Positions 1 to 7,577 of a stretch of DNA of 9,566 nucleotides are shown piece after piece. Within the stretch, counting starts at the first letter, position 1. Every line of letters starts with the position of its first letter. Source of the DNA: Actinomycetes bacterium (GTDB lineage Bacteria > Actinomycetota > Actinomycetes > Actinomycetales > Dermatophilaceae); assembly GCA_023389095.1 (NCBI GenBank), contig JAEWFB010000597.1:1-9566 (forward strand), in the 5' to 3' direction. The notes beneath the pieces were generated by a model that did no database searches, had not been told where the DNA came from, and saw nothing but the letters and a program-made list of their open reading frames with translations. The position numbers were made by a program, and so were the translations under genes.

Positions 1-1510
1 GGTCGACCTCGAGCAGGACGAGGACGGTGTCCGCCGCGTCCCAGGCGGTCCGCCAGGAGCCGTCCTGCAGGTCGACCAGGCCGGCCGGAGTACCGCCGCG
101 CGGACCGGTCGCGAGCTCTGGGATACCGCTGGGCCGCAGGACCTCCGGCGTCCCACCGCCCGAACGCGCAGACAGGACACCACCCTTGGTGAGGTCCACG
201 ACGAGGACGTCGACACCACGTTCCCGCAGCCGGGCGGCGGCGGCCTCCACGACGTCGGCAGCGGCCCGGATGTTGCCGATCGCGGCGAGCGCGACGCCGT
301 CGGAGGGACCCTCCTCGGGCTCCGACGTCACCAACGTGTCGCCTCGGGCCGAGGTCATCGCCAGGACGCGCGTGCCGTTCGTCTCACCGGACGCGTGGCC
401 TGCGCGCCTGCCGTTGGGAGCGGTCGCCTCGCGGGCGGGGGCCGACCCCGGGCCGGGCCCACCCGTCGCCGGCCCGGCACGACTGACGCGAGGGTCAAGG
501 GCCGACTCGAGGCCGCGGGCCAGCGTGCCGAGGTCGTTGGCCCGCCACCGCCCCCGGGTCGGGAGCACCCGACCCAGCAGGCCCTGCCCACCGCGGCGCG
601 GCCCGGTCGACCGGACGCTGAATCGCACCGGGGATCCCAGCGCGACTCCGACGTCCTGTCGCCTGCGGAGCCGCTCGGTGACCAGGGCCCGGAAGAGCAC
701 GAAGCCCATCCCCAGGGCCGCACCCACGGTCATGCCCGAGGCGACGGCCAGCACCAGGGCGCGCTTCGTCGACGACGTGTCCGCGTGGACCGGGTCGATG
801 ACGTGCGTCGACTCGATGGCTGCGTCGGTGCCCAGCGTGGCGTTGTCACTCGCGGCCTGCCAGTCGGCGATCTGCTTGTTGAGGTCGGTGCGCCGGGACA
901 GGGCGTCGAAGGCGCCGCTCTGGGCCGCGGCGCCCTGCGCGCTCAGCTGCTCGAACTGCTTCGTGAGCGTCGTGACCTCGCCCTGCGCCGCGGCGACGCG
1001 GGACGCGTACTGGGCGCGGATCCCGCTGGTCAGGGACGTCAGCTGCGCCGACCTGAAGTCGAGGTACTGGCGGACCAGCTCGTTCGCCCGGGCCGCCGCG
1101 GACGCGTCGTCCGGCCCCGACACCGTGATGGCGAGGATCTCGTTGGTGACCGGTTCGGCGCTGACCGCGGCGCGGAAGGCCTCCGGTGTCAGGCCGATCC
1201 CGAGCGCCTGCACGGTGCGCTGCGACACCTCGCGGGTGTTCAGCAGGCTCACGTCCATGGCGATGCCCTCGGGTCCGTCGATGTTCGGCGGGTGCGCCAT
1301 GAGCAGGGTGACCTTCGCCGAGCTCCCGGGTGGCGTCAGCACGACGACGCCGAGGCCGAGCAGCGCGCCCAGGGCCATCAGCCCGACCCACACACGCCAC
1401 CGCCGCCGCATCGCGCTGCGCAGGTAGTTCCACGTGCTGAGCAGCGGCCTCGGTGCCTCCGTCAGCTCGGCCTCGCCCTCCTCGCCGATCGTCCACGAGA
1501 GGTCGATCAT
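1..1510 (-). CDS. Wzz-like chain-length determinant / polysaccharide co-polymerase, second paralog, 3' end missing
   Basis: The gene begins at ATG 1510-1508 and stays open to the left edge, giving about 503 codons with no stop seen, so the C-terminus is lost. A Shine-Dalgarno GGAGG lies 5 nt before the start, and the ATG overlaps the upstream stop (ATGA). A first membrane segment spans about residues 40-60 and ends at a Pro-Pro (VVVLTPP), as in the Wzz family. An extracytoplasmic region rich in Ala, Gln and Thr, probably coiled-coil (about 155-222), follows, then a second membrane segment at about 251-274. Residues about 280-380 are a Pro/Gly/Arg-rich cytoplasmic linker. From about 380 an alpha/beta domain begins (VLAMTSARG at 382-390, VDVLVVDL at 433-440). 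This resembles the bacterial tyrosine-kinase/ParA-like fold fused to many Wzz proteins, but no GKT/GKS Walker A is present. By family it should set glycan chain length at the inner membrane, beside its paralog. The Wzz-like call is good; the tail is inferred. Confidence 0.85.
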   Translation of the reverse strand, partial: MIDLSWTIGEEGEAELTEAPRPLLSTWNYLRSAMRRRWRVWVGLMALGALLGLGVVVLTPPGSSAKVTLLMAHPPNIDGPEGIAMDVSLLNTREVSQRTVQALGIGLTPEAFRAAVSAEPVTNEILAITVSGPDDASAAARANELVRQYLDFRSAQLTSLTSGIRAQYASRVAAAQGEVTTLTKQFEQLSAQGAAAQSGAFDALSRRTDLNKQIADWQAASDNATLGTDAAIESTHVIDPVHADTSSTKRALVLAVASGMTVGAALGMGFVLFRALVTERLRRRQDVGVALGSPVRFSVRSTGPRRGGQGLLGRVLPTRGRWRANDLGTLARGLESALDPRVSRAGPATGGPGPGSAPAREATAPNGRRAGHASGETNGTRVLAMTSARGDTLVTSEPEEGPSDGVALAAIGNIRAAADVVEAAAARLRERGVDVLVVDLTKGGVLSARSGGGTPEVLRPSGIPELATGPRGGTPAGLVDLQDGSWRTAWDAADTVLVLLEVD

Positions 1511-3093
1511 CCCTGCCTCCCCCGCGCGGTCGACACGGGCGGGTCGTCGTCGTGGCCGACGGGGCCCGTCATGAGGGAGGGCAGCGGGGCCAGCAGCGCC
1601 CGCTGCGTGGGCAGGAGGCGCCCGGTGGTCCGGTCGAGGGGGTCGGGGTTCGCGACGACGATGCCCTGCAGGGGCACGCCCGCGTCGTCGGCGGCGAGCG
1701 CCACCCTGGCGAGGTCCTCGCCCGTGGCCGCACCGGAGGACACCACGAGCAGGCCGACGGCGTTCTCGCCGGGCACGACCTGGATCCCGGGCTCCTGGCG
1801 GCTGACGGTCAGGGTCTGCACCACGAGGTCCCCACGAGCCGGCGCGTCCGATCCGCCGTCCACGAAGAGACCCGGTCGCAGCTCGTCGTCGTTGCCGATG
1901 CGGGTGCAGGCCGCACGCAGCGAGCTCGTCGACTCCTGCGACCTGGACCCGACGACCAGCTGCGTGCACACGCCGGTGGCCGCCGCGAACGACGCCAGCT
2001 GGGCCGCGAACGACAGGGCGGGCTGGTCCCCCGCGAGCGTCAGGACGACGATCCGCCGCGGCTGCGTGGCAGCGCCGGCGCGTGGCTCGGGTGCGCCGGC
2101 CGCGAAGCGTCGCAGCAGCTGGCGCAGCCCCCACGCCTCCGAGCTGTCGGGCGCGTAGCCGCGCAGCAGGCCCACCCAGCCGGCCACCGAACGCGGCGGA
2201 CGACTCCTCGTCGAGGCGACCACGGGGACACCGATGCTGTCGGCGATCTGGTCCCTCGACCGCAGGGCCTTCTCCCGACGTCCGCGCAGGATGGTCAGTG
2301 CCGCGGCCGCGACGAGGGCCGCGGCGGCCCCGGCGCCGACGAACATGGCACCACGAGTGACGGGCGACAGGGCCCTGGCCGGGGACGCCGAGCCCATGAG
2401 CCGGGGCCCGCTCGCCGGCGCGGCGTCCGTCGTCGTCTGCGCCGCCACCTGCCTGTCGATGGCGTCGATCTGGAGGACGAGGTCGGCCTGTCGCGCCGTG
2501 AGCTGGGCCAGCGTGGCCGCGTCGGCCTTTCCTGCTGCGGAGGACGGACCGTCGGCACGCAGGCGCGCCGTCGTCCGGGCCAGCTGGTCCTGTACGGCGC
2601 CGAGGCTGTCGGCCAGCGTGGACCTGCGCTTGTCCGACGCCGCGCGCTCGTCCTGGCCCGAGGGGGCGGCGATCTCGTCGAGGTAGTCGACGTCGGCGGT
2701 CGCCACCGCCGTCGCGAGCTGCTCGGCGTCCGCCGCGCTGGCTCCCTGTGCGGTGATCGTCAGGATGTCGTCCGTCGGCGCATCGACCTGGACCCGCCCG
2801 GCCACCTCCGCCGCGCTGGGACGCCCGCGGGTCAGCTGCCCGGCCCGCGCGAGCACCGTCTGGCTGGAGGCGATCTCGGCCTGGGTCGCGATCGCGTGCG
2901 ACGTCGCCTGGGCCGACGCGTTGGCCGGCGTCGCCGGGAACAGCACCATGGCGGTGCTGCTGTAGACCGGCGGGAGCGTCAGGAAGGCGGCACCCCCGGC
3001 CAGGCCGCCGAGGGCGGCCGCGGCGGTGAGCGCGCCGGTGTGCCGGCGCAGGATGGCCCACACCGACCGGAGGTCGACGATCTGCTCGCTCAC
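1507..3093 (-). CDS. Wzz-like chain-length determinant with degenerate tyrosine-kinase-like C-terminal domain
   Basis: The protein is 528 aa and starts with GTG at 3093-3091, which overlaps the stop of the lyase-like gene (GTGA). The N-terminal cytoplasmic helix (VWAILRRHTG, 11-20) leads into membrane segment 1 (about 21-41), closed by the Pro-Pro of LTLPPVYSSTAMVLF, a good match to the Wzz N-terminal domain. The periplasm-side region contains DDILTITAQG (108-117) and a coiled-coil-like stretch (about 155-218). Membrane segment 2 is about 247-269. The cytoplasmic part has SRDQIADSIGVPVVAS (279-294), usual after TM2 in actinobacterial Wzz/tyrosine-autokinase fusions, then an alpha/beta domain (about 346-510) ending in GIVVANPDPLDRTTGR (477-492), like the end of BY-kinase domains. 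The expected P-loop position reads LAGDQPALSFAAQLA (353-367), without GK[ST], so kinase activity is unlikely. It probably works in chain-length control or export together with the adjacent paralog. Confidence 0.9.
   Translation of the reverse strand: MSEQIVDLRSVWAILRRHTGALTAAAALGGLAGGAAFLTLPPVYSSTAMVLFPATPANASAQATSHAIATQAEIASSQTVLARAGQLTRGRPSAAEVAGRVQVDAPTDDILTITAQGASAADAEQLATAVATADVDYLDEIAAPSGQDERAASDKRRSTLADSLGAVQDQLARTTARLRADGPSSAAGKADAATLAQLTARQADLVLQIDAIDRQVAAQTTTDAAPASGPRLMGSASPARALSPVTRGAMFVGAGAAAALVAAAALTILRGRREKALRSRDQIADSIGVPVVASTRSRPPRSVAGWVGLLRGYAPDSSEAWGLRQLLRRFAAGAPEPRAGAATQPRRIVVLTLAGDQPALSFAAQLASFAAATGVCTQLVVGSRSQESTSSLRAACTRIGNDDELRPGLFVDGGSDAPARGDLVVQTLTVSRQEPGIQVVPGENAVGLLVVSSGAATGEDLARVALAADDAGVPLQGIVVANPDPLDRTTGRLLPTQRALLAPLPSLMTGPVGHDDDPPVSTARGRQG
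1516..1523 (-). promoter_or_regulatory. Shine-Dalgarno for the second Wzz-like gene
   Basis: GGGGGAGG lies within the last codons of the first Wzz-like gene, with a good 5-nt spacer from GGAGG to ATG 1510. This decides the start of the truncated gene. It belongs to the 12-mer ctgcctcccccg at 1513-1524, repeated at 3093-3104. Confidence 0.75.
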
Positions 3094-5204
3094 TGCCTCC
3101 CCCGGGGATGCTCGAGGACGTGCGTCAAAGTTATCTCCGGAGCCGCGGGCAGCAGGGCGGATTGCGGTTTCGGGGTGGGTCGCGACCGCGACGCGTGCAG
3201 CCGCAGGGTGGTGCAGAGCGTGAGGGTGCCGCTCCAGTCGGCGTGCCCGACGAGGCTCGTGCTGGGGACGCGTTCACCGAAACGGGGCGAGTACCAGCCG
3301 ATGATGGGCTCGGTCTCGCCGCGGTGTGCGCTCCACCGCAGCTGCGGCGGCAGCTCGACGAGCGCCTCCCGTTCGCCGTCGTCGCCCGACCAGGTCAGAC
3401 GGGCCGTCGCGCCGGCGAGGGTCACCGACACCTCCGGGCCGAGATGCCAGAACAGTCGCGCGCTGTGGCGCGAGGAGCCGGCGAGGGTGTCGACGACCAG
3501 CAGCTCCTCGGTGTCCGCGTCGAGGGTGACCCGTCTCGTGTGGCGGAGCACCGGGTCCAGCCGCGCGTAGCCGGTGTGGTGGGCGGCCCACGTCTGCCGG
3601 CGCGTGCCGGACGGCTCCACCGCGTCGTCAGCCGGTTCCTCCACCGCGTCGCTGTGCGTCCGCCAGAGGAACGGCCCTCCCTCGACGGACTGGTTCACGC
3701 CGTCGATCTCGACGGTGTTGTGGGCACGCGTCGACCGGAAGTAGCTCCGCCACCCGGGCTCCCCGTGGTAGCAGTAGGTTCCGGGATCGGCGAGCAGGTC
3801 GACGGCGCCGTGGCGCACCTCGAGGGAGAGGGCGTCGGCGTGCGCGTGCGCGGCGATCGACAGGTAGCCGTGCGGGCCGTCGTCGAACCGGCACCACAAC
3901 GAGGGCGCGCCGTCGCGAGGAGGCGTCCGCAGGATCCGGATGCCGGCGTCCACGAAGGCGAGCGGTGCCGACGCGGGCCGGCCCGACGGCGGGGTCGGCC
4001 CGGTCATCGCCGCGAGAAGGTGGGCGGTGATGCCGCTGCCGACCTCCGGCCACCACGGGAGCGGCCCGAAGACGCCTGCACCGCAGGCGAGCAGGGTCAG
4101 CCACGGGTCTGCGTCCGGCCCCTCGAGCACCAGCCCGCGCCCCTCGTCGCCGTCACCCTGCCGCGGCGCACGGCCGGCGTCGTCGAGCAGCGCCGCGGCG
4201 GCGTCGAGCGACGAGACGAGCAGCCGACGCGTCGGCCCGGGCAACGGGTGGCCGGCCCGGTCGCCCTCCGCCAGCGCGACGAGCCCGAGCTCGGTGACGA
4301 ACCGGTGGTAGTCGGTCGCCAGCTCGCGGTTGACGCCGCTGGCGAAGGTGTTGCTGCGCAGCGCAACCACCAGCTCACGGGTGGCCTGCTCACGCCACCG
4401 CTCGCTCGCGGCGTACCAGGGGAAGGCGCAGGAGGCGGCGAACCGCCCGCAGGCCTCGGCGACGACGTGGTTGTTGGCGGAGGACCCACGGCTGCGGAAC
4501 GCCGCCAGGAACTCCTGGTGCCAGGCGATCTGCCGCAGCGCCAGCTCGTTGTCGTCGAACAGCTCCGTGACGCCCGCCCAGCCGTCGAGGAGCCGTCGCA
4601 CCCAGACCCAGCTGACCAGCCGGACCCCGAGCTCGATCCCGCTCGTCCAGTGCACGCCCGACAGGAACGGGTTGGCCGCCCACCAGGAACGCAGCTGGCG
4701 GGCCACGACCGCGGCGTACCGCTCGTCCTCCGTGAGCCACCACGCGGCGGCCAGCAGGGTGAGGTGGTGGTGCCGGGACAGCTCCCACACCGCCTTGACG
4801 TTGCCGGTGACGCGCTCGTCGCGGTGGTCGACGGAGAAGGCGAGCTGGGCCTGCGGTGCACGGCGGCCGGTGACGGGGTCGAGGAACCAGTCCGGGTCGA
4901 CGATGTCGGGGCGAGGGCGACCGAGCACGGCCCAGTCGCCCGCGAGGAGCCGGTCCGCGGCGTCGACGACCGCCTGCCTCGCCTCCGCGGGGACCGCCTC
5001 GACGACGCCCTCGGGGAGGGTGGAGCCGAACCGGCGGACCGGACGGACCCCGGGCACGGGCCCGCGCAGCCCGGAGACCTCGAAGGGCGCCACCTGGCGC
5101 CGGCTCCACGCCACGTGACGGGCGTGATCGCCCACGCGCGAGGCGATCTCGCCGGGCGGCATGCCCCGCAGCCGGTGGAGGTACCAGCCCAGAGGTCGGC
5201 TCAT
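3090..5204 (-). CDS. Heparinase II/III family protein (alginate-lyase-like polysaccharide lyase)
   Basis: The protein is 704 aa; its ATG at 5204-5202 overlaps the upstream stop (ATGA). The reading frame continues further upstream, but that part lies inside the oxidoreductase gene and is Arg/Gly-rich nonsense, so this start is preferred. Residues 1-30 (WYLHRLRGMPPGEIASRV) are typical of heparinase-family proteins in polysaccharide clusters. The central (alpha/alpha) toroid region (about 120-400) carries SSANNHVVAE (241-250) and TDYHRF (297-302), which hold the Asn/His and Tyr/His expected at such lyase active sites. The C-terminal beta-sandwich domain carries HAHADALSLEV (453-463), LLADPGTYCY (470-479) and STRAHNTVEIDG (491-502), hallmarks of the heparinase II/III C-terminal family. 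No signal peptide or membrane segment is visible. By family it should cleave uronic-acid-containing glycans by beta-elimination. In this operon it may trim, edit or clear polymer made by its neighbours. Substrate and location are unknown. Confidence 0.9.
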   Translation of the reverse strand: MSRPLGWYLHRLRGMPPGEIASRVGDHARHVAWSRRQVAPFEVSGLRGPVPGVRPVRRFGSTLPEGVVEAVPAEARQAVVDAADRLLAGDWAVLGRPRPDIVDPDWFLDPVTGRRAPQAQLAFSVDHRDERVTGNVKAVWELSRHHHLTLLAAAWWLTEDERYAAVVARQLRSWWAANPFLSGVHWTSGIELGVRLVSWVWVRRLLDGWAGVTELFDDNELALRQIAWHQEFLAAFRSRGSSANNHVVAEACGRFAASCAFPWYAASERWREQATRELVVALRSNTFASGVNRELATDYHRFVTELGLVALAEGDRAGHPLPGPTRRLLVSSLDAAAALLDDAGRAPRQGDGDEGRGLVLEGPDADPWLTLLACGAGVFGPLPWWPEVGSGITAHLLAAMTGPTPPSGRPASAPLAFVDAGIRILRTPPRDGAPSLWCRFDDGPHGYLSIAAHAHADALSLEVRHGAVDLLADPGTYCYHGEPGWRSYFRSTRAHNTVEIDGVNQSVEGGPFLWRTHSDAVEEPADDAVEPSGTRRQTWAAHHTGYARLDPVLRHTRRVTLDADTEELLVVDTLAGSSRHSARLFWHLGPEVSVTLAGATARLTWSGDDGEREALVELPPQLRWSAHRGETEPIIGWYSPRFGERVPSTSLVGHADWSGTLTLCTTLRLHASRSRPTPKPQSALLPAAPEITLTHVLEHPRGRQ
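3096..3103 (-). promoter_or_regulatory. Shine-Dalgarno for the first Wzz-like gene
   Basis: GGGGGAGG lies inside the last codons of the lyase-like gene. The gap from GGAGG to the GTG start is only 2 nt, shorter than usual, so initiation probably relies on coupling through the GTGA overlap. The surrounding 12-mer ctgcctcccccg (plus strand, 3093-3104) is identical to the one before the second Wzz-like gene. Confidence 0.55.
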
Positions 5205-7576
5205 GGGATCACCGGCCGCCCCAGGGCCAGGCTCTTCTCGACCGCGAGGGTGGCCCGGGTCGTCGCGACGAGCGAGTCGAGCCCGATGGGCATCGGTCCC
5301 CCGCTGCGGACGGCGTCGACGAAGGCGGCGAGCTCGCCTTGCTGTCCCTTGTCCTGGCCGGTGAGGGACCGCTTGACGCTCCGGCCCGAGGGGCCCCACA
5401 CGGTGGCCCGCACGAAGTTGTCGAGCCGGGCGTTGCGCCCGTTGCCGGAGACGTCCAGCGTCTCCTTGGGAAAGCGGCTGTCACCGTCGGTGGCGTACGT
5501 GATCGTCGCGAGGGATCCGTCGTCGAAGCGCAGCGTGGCCTCGAGAGCGAGGCCGTTCGAGGTCTGGTGGGCCGACACCTCCACGGGCGGGTGGCCGACC
5601 CAGGCGGTCACCGTGTCGACGAAGTGGCCACCCTCGCCGAGGAACCGGGTGCCCTCGAGCTGCTCGTCGAGGTACCAGCTCGACGGGTCCAGACGGCCTG
5701 CGTTGACGAGGTAGCGGATGCTCACCGGGCCCCGGGGGGAACCGAACCGGCGTCGCAGGTCGCAGAACAGGGGCGCGAAACGGCGGTTGAAGCCGACCAT
5801 GACACGGTCGTTGCCGGTGCGGGCCACCACGTCGAGCACCCGGTCGACGTCGGCCTCCGTCAACGCGAGCGGCTTCTCGACGAACACGGCCTTGCCGGCC
5901 TCGAGGGCCCGGCAGACGAACGTCGCGTGGGAGTGGTGGCGCGTGACGACGAACACGGCGTCCACGGTCGGGTCGGACAGGACCGCGTCCGCGTCGGTCG
6001 TGACGTCGCGGAAGCCGAACTTGCGCTGCGCGTTGACGGCCGAGAGCGAGCGCGTGGTCGCGACCCGTGCGAGGGACACCCCGGGGTCCTTGGCCAGGTG
6101 GGGCAGCAGCATCGAGGTGGCGTAGCCGCCCGCGCCGACGAAGCCGAGACGCACGCGCGCCGGCGCCTCGCCGCCGGCCGACCCCCGCCGAGCTGCAGCC
6201 CCGGGACCCGAGGTGCTCGGCGTGAGCGGCCCGACCGGCGTGACCAGCGTGACAGGCCAGTTCGCGTGGTGTCGACCGTTCGAGGACCCGTTGCGTGCGG
6301 GCGTGACCGCCTGACCGGGAGACCGGACCGGGTCGGCGTGGGCAGCAGGACCCTGGTCGGCCGTGGCGGTGGCCGTGGCGGTGGCCGTGGGCGTGGCGGT
6401 GGCCGCGGTCCCGTTCTCGGTCTCTGTCTCTGTCTCTGTCTCGGGGCGCGGGTACTCGAAGAGGAAGCCGATGCCACGCAGCGACCCCTCGCGCAGGCCC
6501 GCGTAGACCTGCGCCGCGTCGCCGATCGGGTGCACGCCCGACACCAGTGGGCCGACGTCGACGGCGCCCCTCGCGAGCAGGTCGAGGAAGCAGGCGAGGT
6601 TGCGACGCTCGGTCCAGCGCACGTAGGCGGGCGGGTAGTCGACACCCTCGAGCTCGTACCGGTCGTCGTAGCGTCCGGGACCGTAGGACCGCGAGAACCG
6701 GACGTCGATCTCTTTCTCGTAGAAGGCGTTCCACGGCAGGTCGAGCCGGGTCTTGCCGATGTCGACGACGCGGCCCCGGTCCCTCGCCAGCCGCACCGCG
6801 AGCTCGACCGGCCCGTTGGTGTCCCCTCCCGCGGCAAGGTAGACCTGGTCGGCGCCGAGCCCGTCCGTGGCGGCCCGGAGCACCTGCTCGACGTGGCGGG
6901 CCGCGTCGGCGTCCGGGCCGCCGCAGGCGATGGCACCTGCCTGCTCGGCGAGCCGGCAGCGTTCCGGCACCGTGTCGATGCCGACGACGCGCAGCCCGGC
7001 GGCCAGCAGGAGGCGGACCACGAGCTGCCCGACCAGCCCGAGGCCGATGACGCACGCGGTCTCCCCCAGCTGCGGCTCGCCACGACGGACCCCCTGCATC
7101 GCGATCGCCCCGACCGTCGCGAAGGCTGCGTGCTCGGGGGGGACGCCCTGCGGCACCGGCACGCAGAGGTTCCTCGGCACCCAGTTCAGCTCCGCGTGCA
7201 GGGCGAACTCGTTGCCCGCCGCGGCGACGAGGTCACCGACGGCGAACTCCTCTGCGCCGGAGCCCACCTCGACGACGACGCCGCACAGCGAGTACCCGAG
7301 CGGCGTGTAGCTGTCGAGGGTCGAGGTCACCTTCTTGTACGTCGCCACGGGGCCCTGCTGGGCGACGGAGTCGAGCACCTTGCGGACCTGGTCGGGTCGC
7401 GCTCGCGCCTTGCCGACCAGCGACAGACGCGCCTCGGTAACCTTCATCAGCTCGGTCCCCGTCGAGATCAGCGAGTCGAGCGTCCGGATGAGCACGCCTC
7501 CCGGCTTGCACGCGGGAACGGGCGCGTCGAGCACCACGAGCTCGCCCGAGCGGTAGTTCTGCGCCACCTGTTTCAT
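5201..7576 (-). CDS. Bi-domain oxidoreductase: medium-chain dehydrogenase fused to Gfo/Idh/MocA oxidoreductase
   Basis: The protein is 791 aa, from ATG 7576-7574 with GGACAGGG about 6 nt upstream. Residues 1-375 form a medium-chain dehydrogenase domain with a Rossmann motif GLGLVG (178-183) and IDTVPERC (200-207), where the Asp favours NAD. Neither the Cys/His ligands of a catalytic zinc site (GTELMKV replaces the usual CGTD) nor a four-Cys structural-zinc loop is visible, so it is probably zinc-independent. Residues about 376-474 are a low-complexity linker. Residues about 475-791 are a Gfo/Idh/MocA domain with GFVGAGGYA (478-486), EKPLALT (567-573) and GGHFVD (649-654), the last carrying a probable catalytic His and Asp. 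This fusion is known from exopolysaccharide and lipopolysaccharide loci. The enzyme probably acts on a nucleotide sugar in the cytoplasm; with two dinucleotide sites in one chain, an oxidation-reduction pair such as an epimerisation is possible (inference). Its stop overlaps the lyase-like start. Confidence 0.92.
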   Translation of the reverse strand: MKQVAQNYRSGELVVLDAPVPACKPGGVLIRTLDSLISTGTELMKVTEARLSLVGKARARPDQVRKVLDSVAQQGPVATYKKVTSTLDSYTPLGYSLCGVVVEVGSGAEEFAVGDLVAAAGNEFALHAELNWVPRNLCVPVPQGVPPEHAAFATVGAIAMQGVRRGEPQLGETACVIGLGLVGQLVVRLLLAAGLRVVGIDTVPERCRLAEQAGAIACGGPDADAARHVEQVLRAATDGLGADQVYLAAGGDTNGPVELAVRLARDRGRVVDIGKTRLDLPWNAFYEKEIDVRFSRSYGPGRYDDRYELEGVDYPPAYVRWTERRNLACFLDLLARGAVDVGPLVSGVHPIGDAAQVYAGLREGSLRGIGFLFEYPRPETETETETENGTAATATPTATATATATADQGPAAHADPVRSPGQAVTPARNGSSNGRHHANWPVTLVTPVGPLTPSTSGPGAAARRGSAGGEAPARVRLGFVGAGGYATSMLLPHLAKDPGVSLARVATTRSLSAVNAQRKFGFRDVTTDADAVLSDPTVDAVFVVTRHHSHATFVCRALEAGKAVFVEKPLALTEADVDRVLDVVARTGNDRVMVGFNRRFAPLFCDLRRRFGSPRGPVSIRYLVNAGRLDPSSWYLDEQLEGTRFLGEGGHFVDTVTAWVGHPPVEVSAHQTSNGLALEATLRFDDGSLATITYATDGDSRFPKETLDVSGNGRNARLDNFVRATVWGPSGRSVKRSLTGQDKGQQGELAAFVDAVRSGGPMPIGLDSLVATTRATLAVEKSLALGRPVIP
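6359..6408. repeat. Hexanucleotide/dodecamer tandem repeat encoding Thr-Ala linker
   Basis: About eight imperfect hexamers, alternating ggccgt and ggcggt on the plus strand (two full copies of the 12-mer ggccgtggcggt, then variants gggcgt and ggccgc). Read on the minus strand they encode the Thr-Ala / Thr-Pro stretch at about residues 391-406 of the bi-domain oxidoreductase. Each unit is exactly two codons, so copy-number change would lengthen or shorten the linker without shifting the frame. Confidence 0.9.
6415..6444. repeat. Hexanucleotide tandem repeat (tctctg) encoding Glu-Thr linker
   Basis: Five hexamers in a row: tctcgg, three identical tctctg copies, then tctcgg. On the minus strand they encode alternating Glu and Thr at about residues 379-387 of the bi-domain oxidoreductase, immediately before the Thr-Ala repeat. 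The units use ACA and GAG; ACA threonine codons are unusual for this GC-rich gene, which suggests recent slippage expansion rather than selection on codons. Confidence 0.92.
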
Positions 7577-7577
7577 C

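Noticed and set aside
846..1496. Minus-strand 216-aa open frame inside the second Wzz-like gene
   Set aside because: It is in another frame with Arg/Ala-rich nonsense. The correct minus frame from ATG 1510 shows two membrane segments, the Pro-Pro motif and a good Shine-Dalgarno.
395..2158. Long plus-strand open frame opposite the Wzz-like genes (587 aa)
   Set aside because: The translation is Arg/Gly/Pro/Asp-rich with no family motif. It arises from high GC content opposite well-supported minus-strand genes.
5205..5399. N-terminal extension of the lyase-like protein to 769 aa
   Set aside because: The extra 65 residues overlap the end of the oxidoreductase and are Arg/Gly-rich without family similarity; the ATGA start at 5204 matches the family N-terminus.
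3108..5714. 868-aa plus-strand open frame opposite the lyase-like gene
   Set aside because: It is antisense to motifs that clearly identify the minus-strand protein, has low-complexity composition, and crosses a gene boundary.
6359..6444. CRISPR-like or regulatory repeat array
   Set aside because: Units are six bases with no spacers and encode an in-frame Thr-Ala / Glu-Thr linker within a gene.
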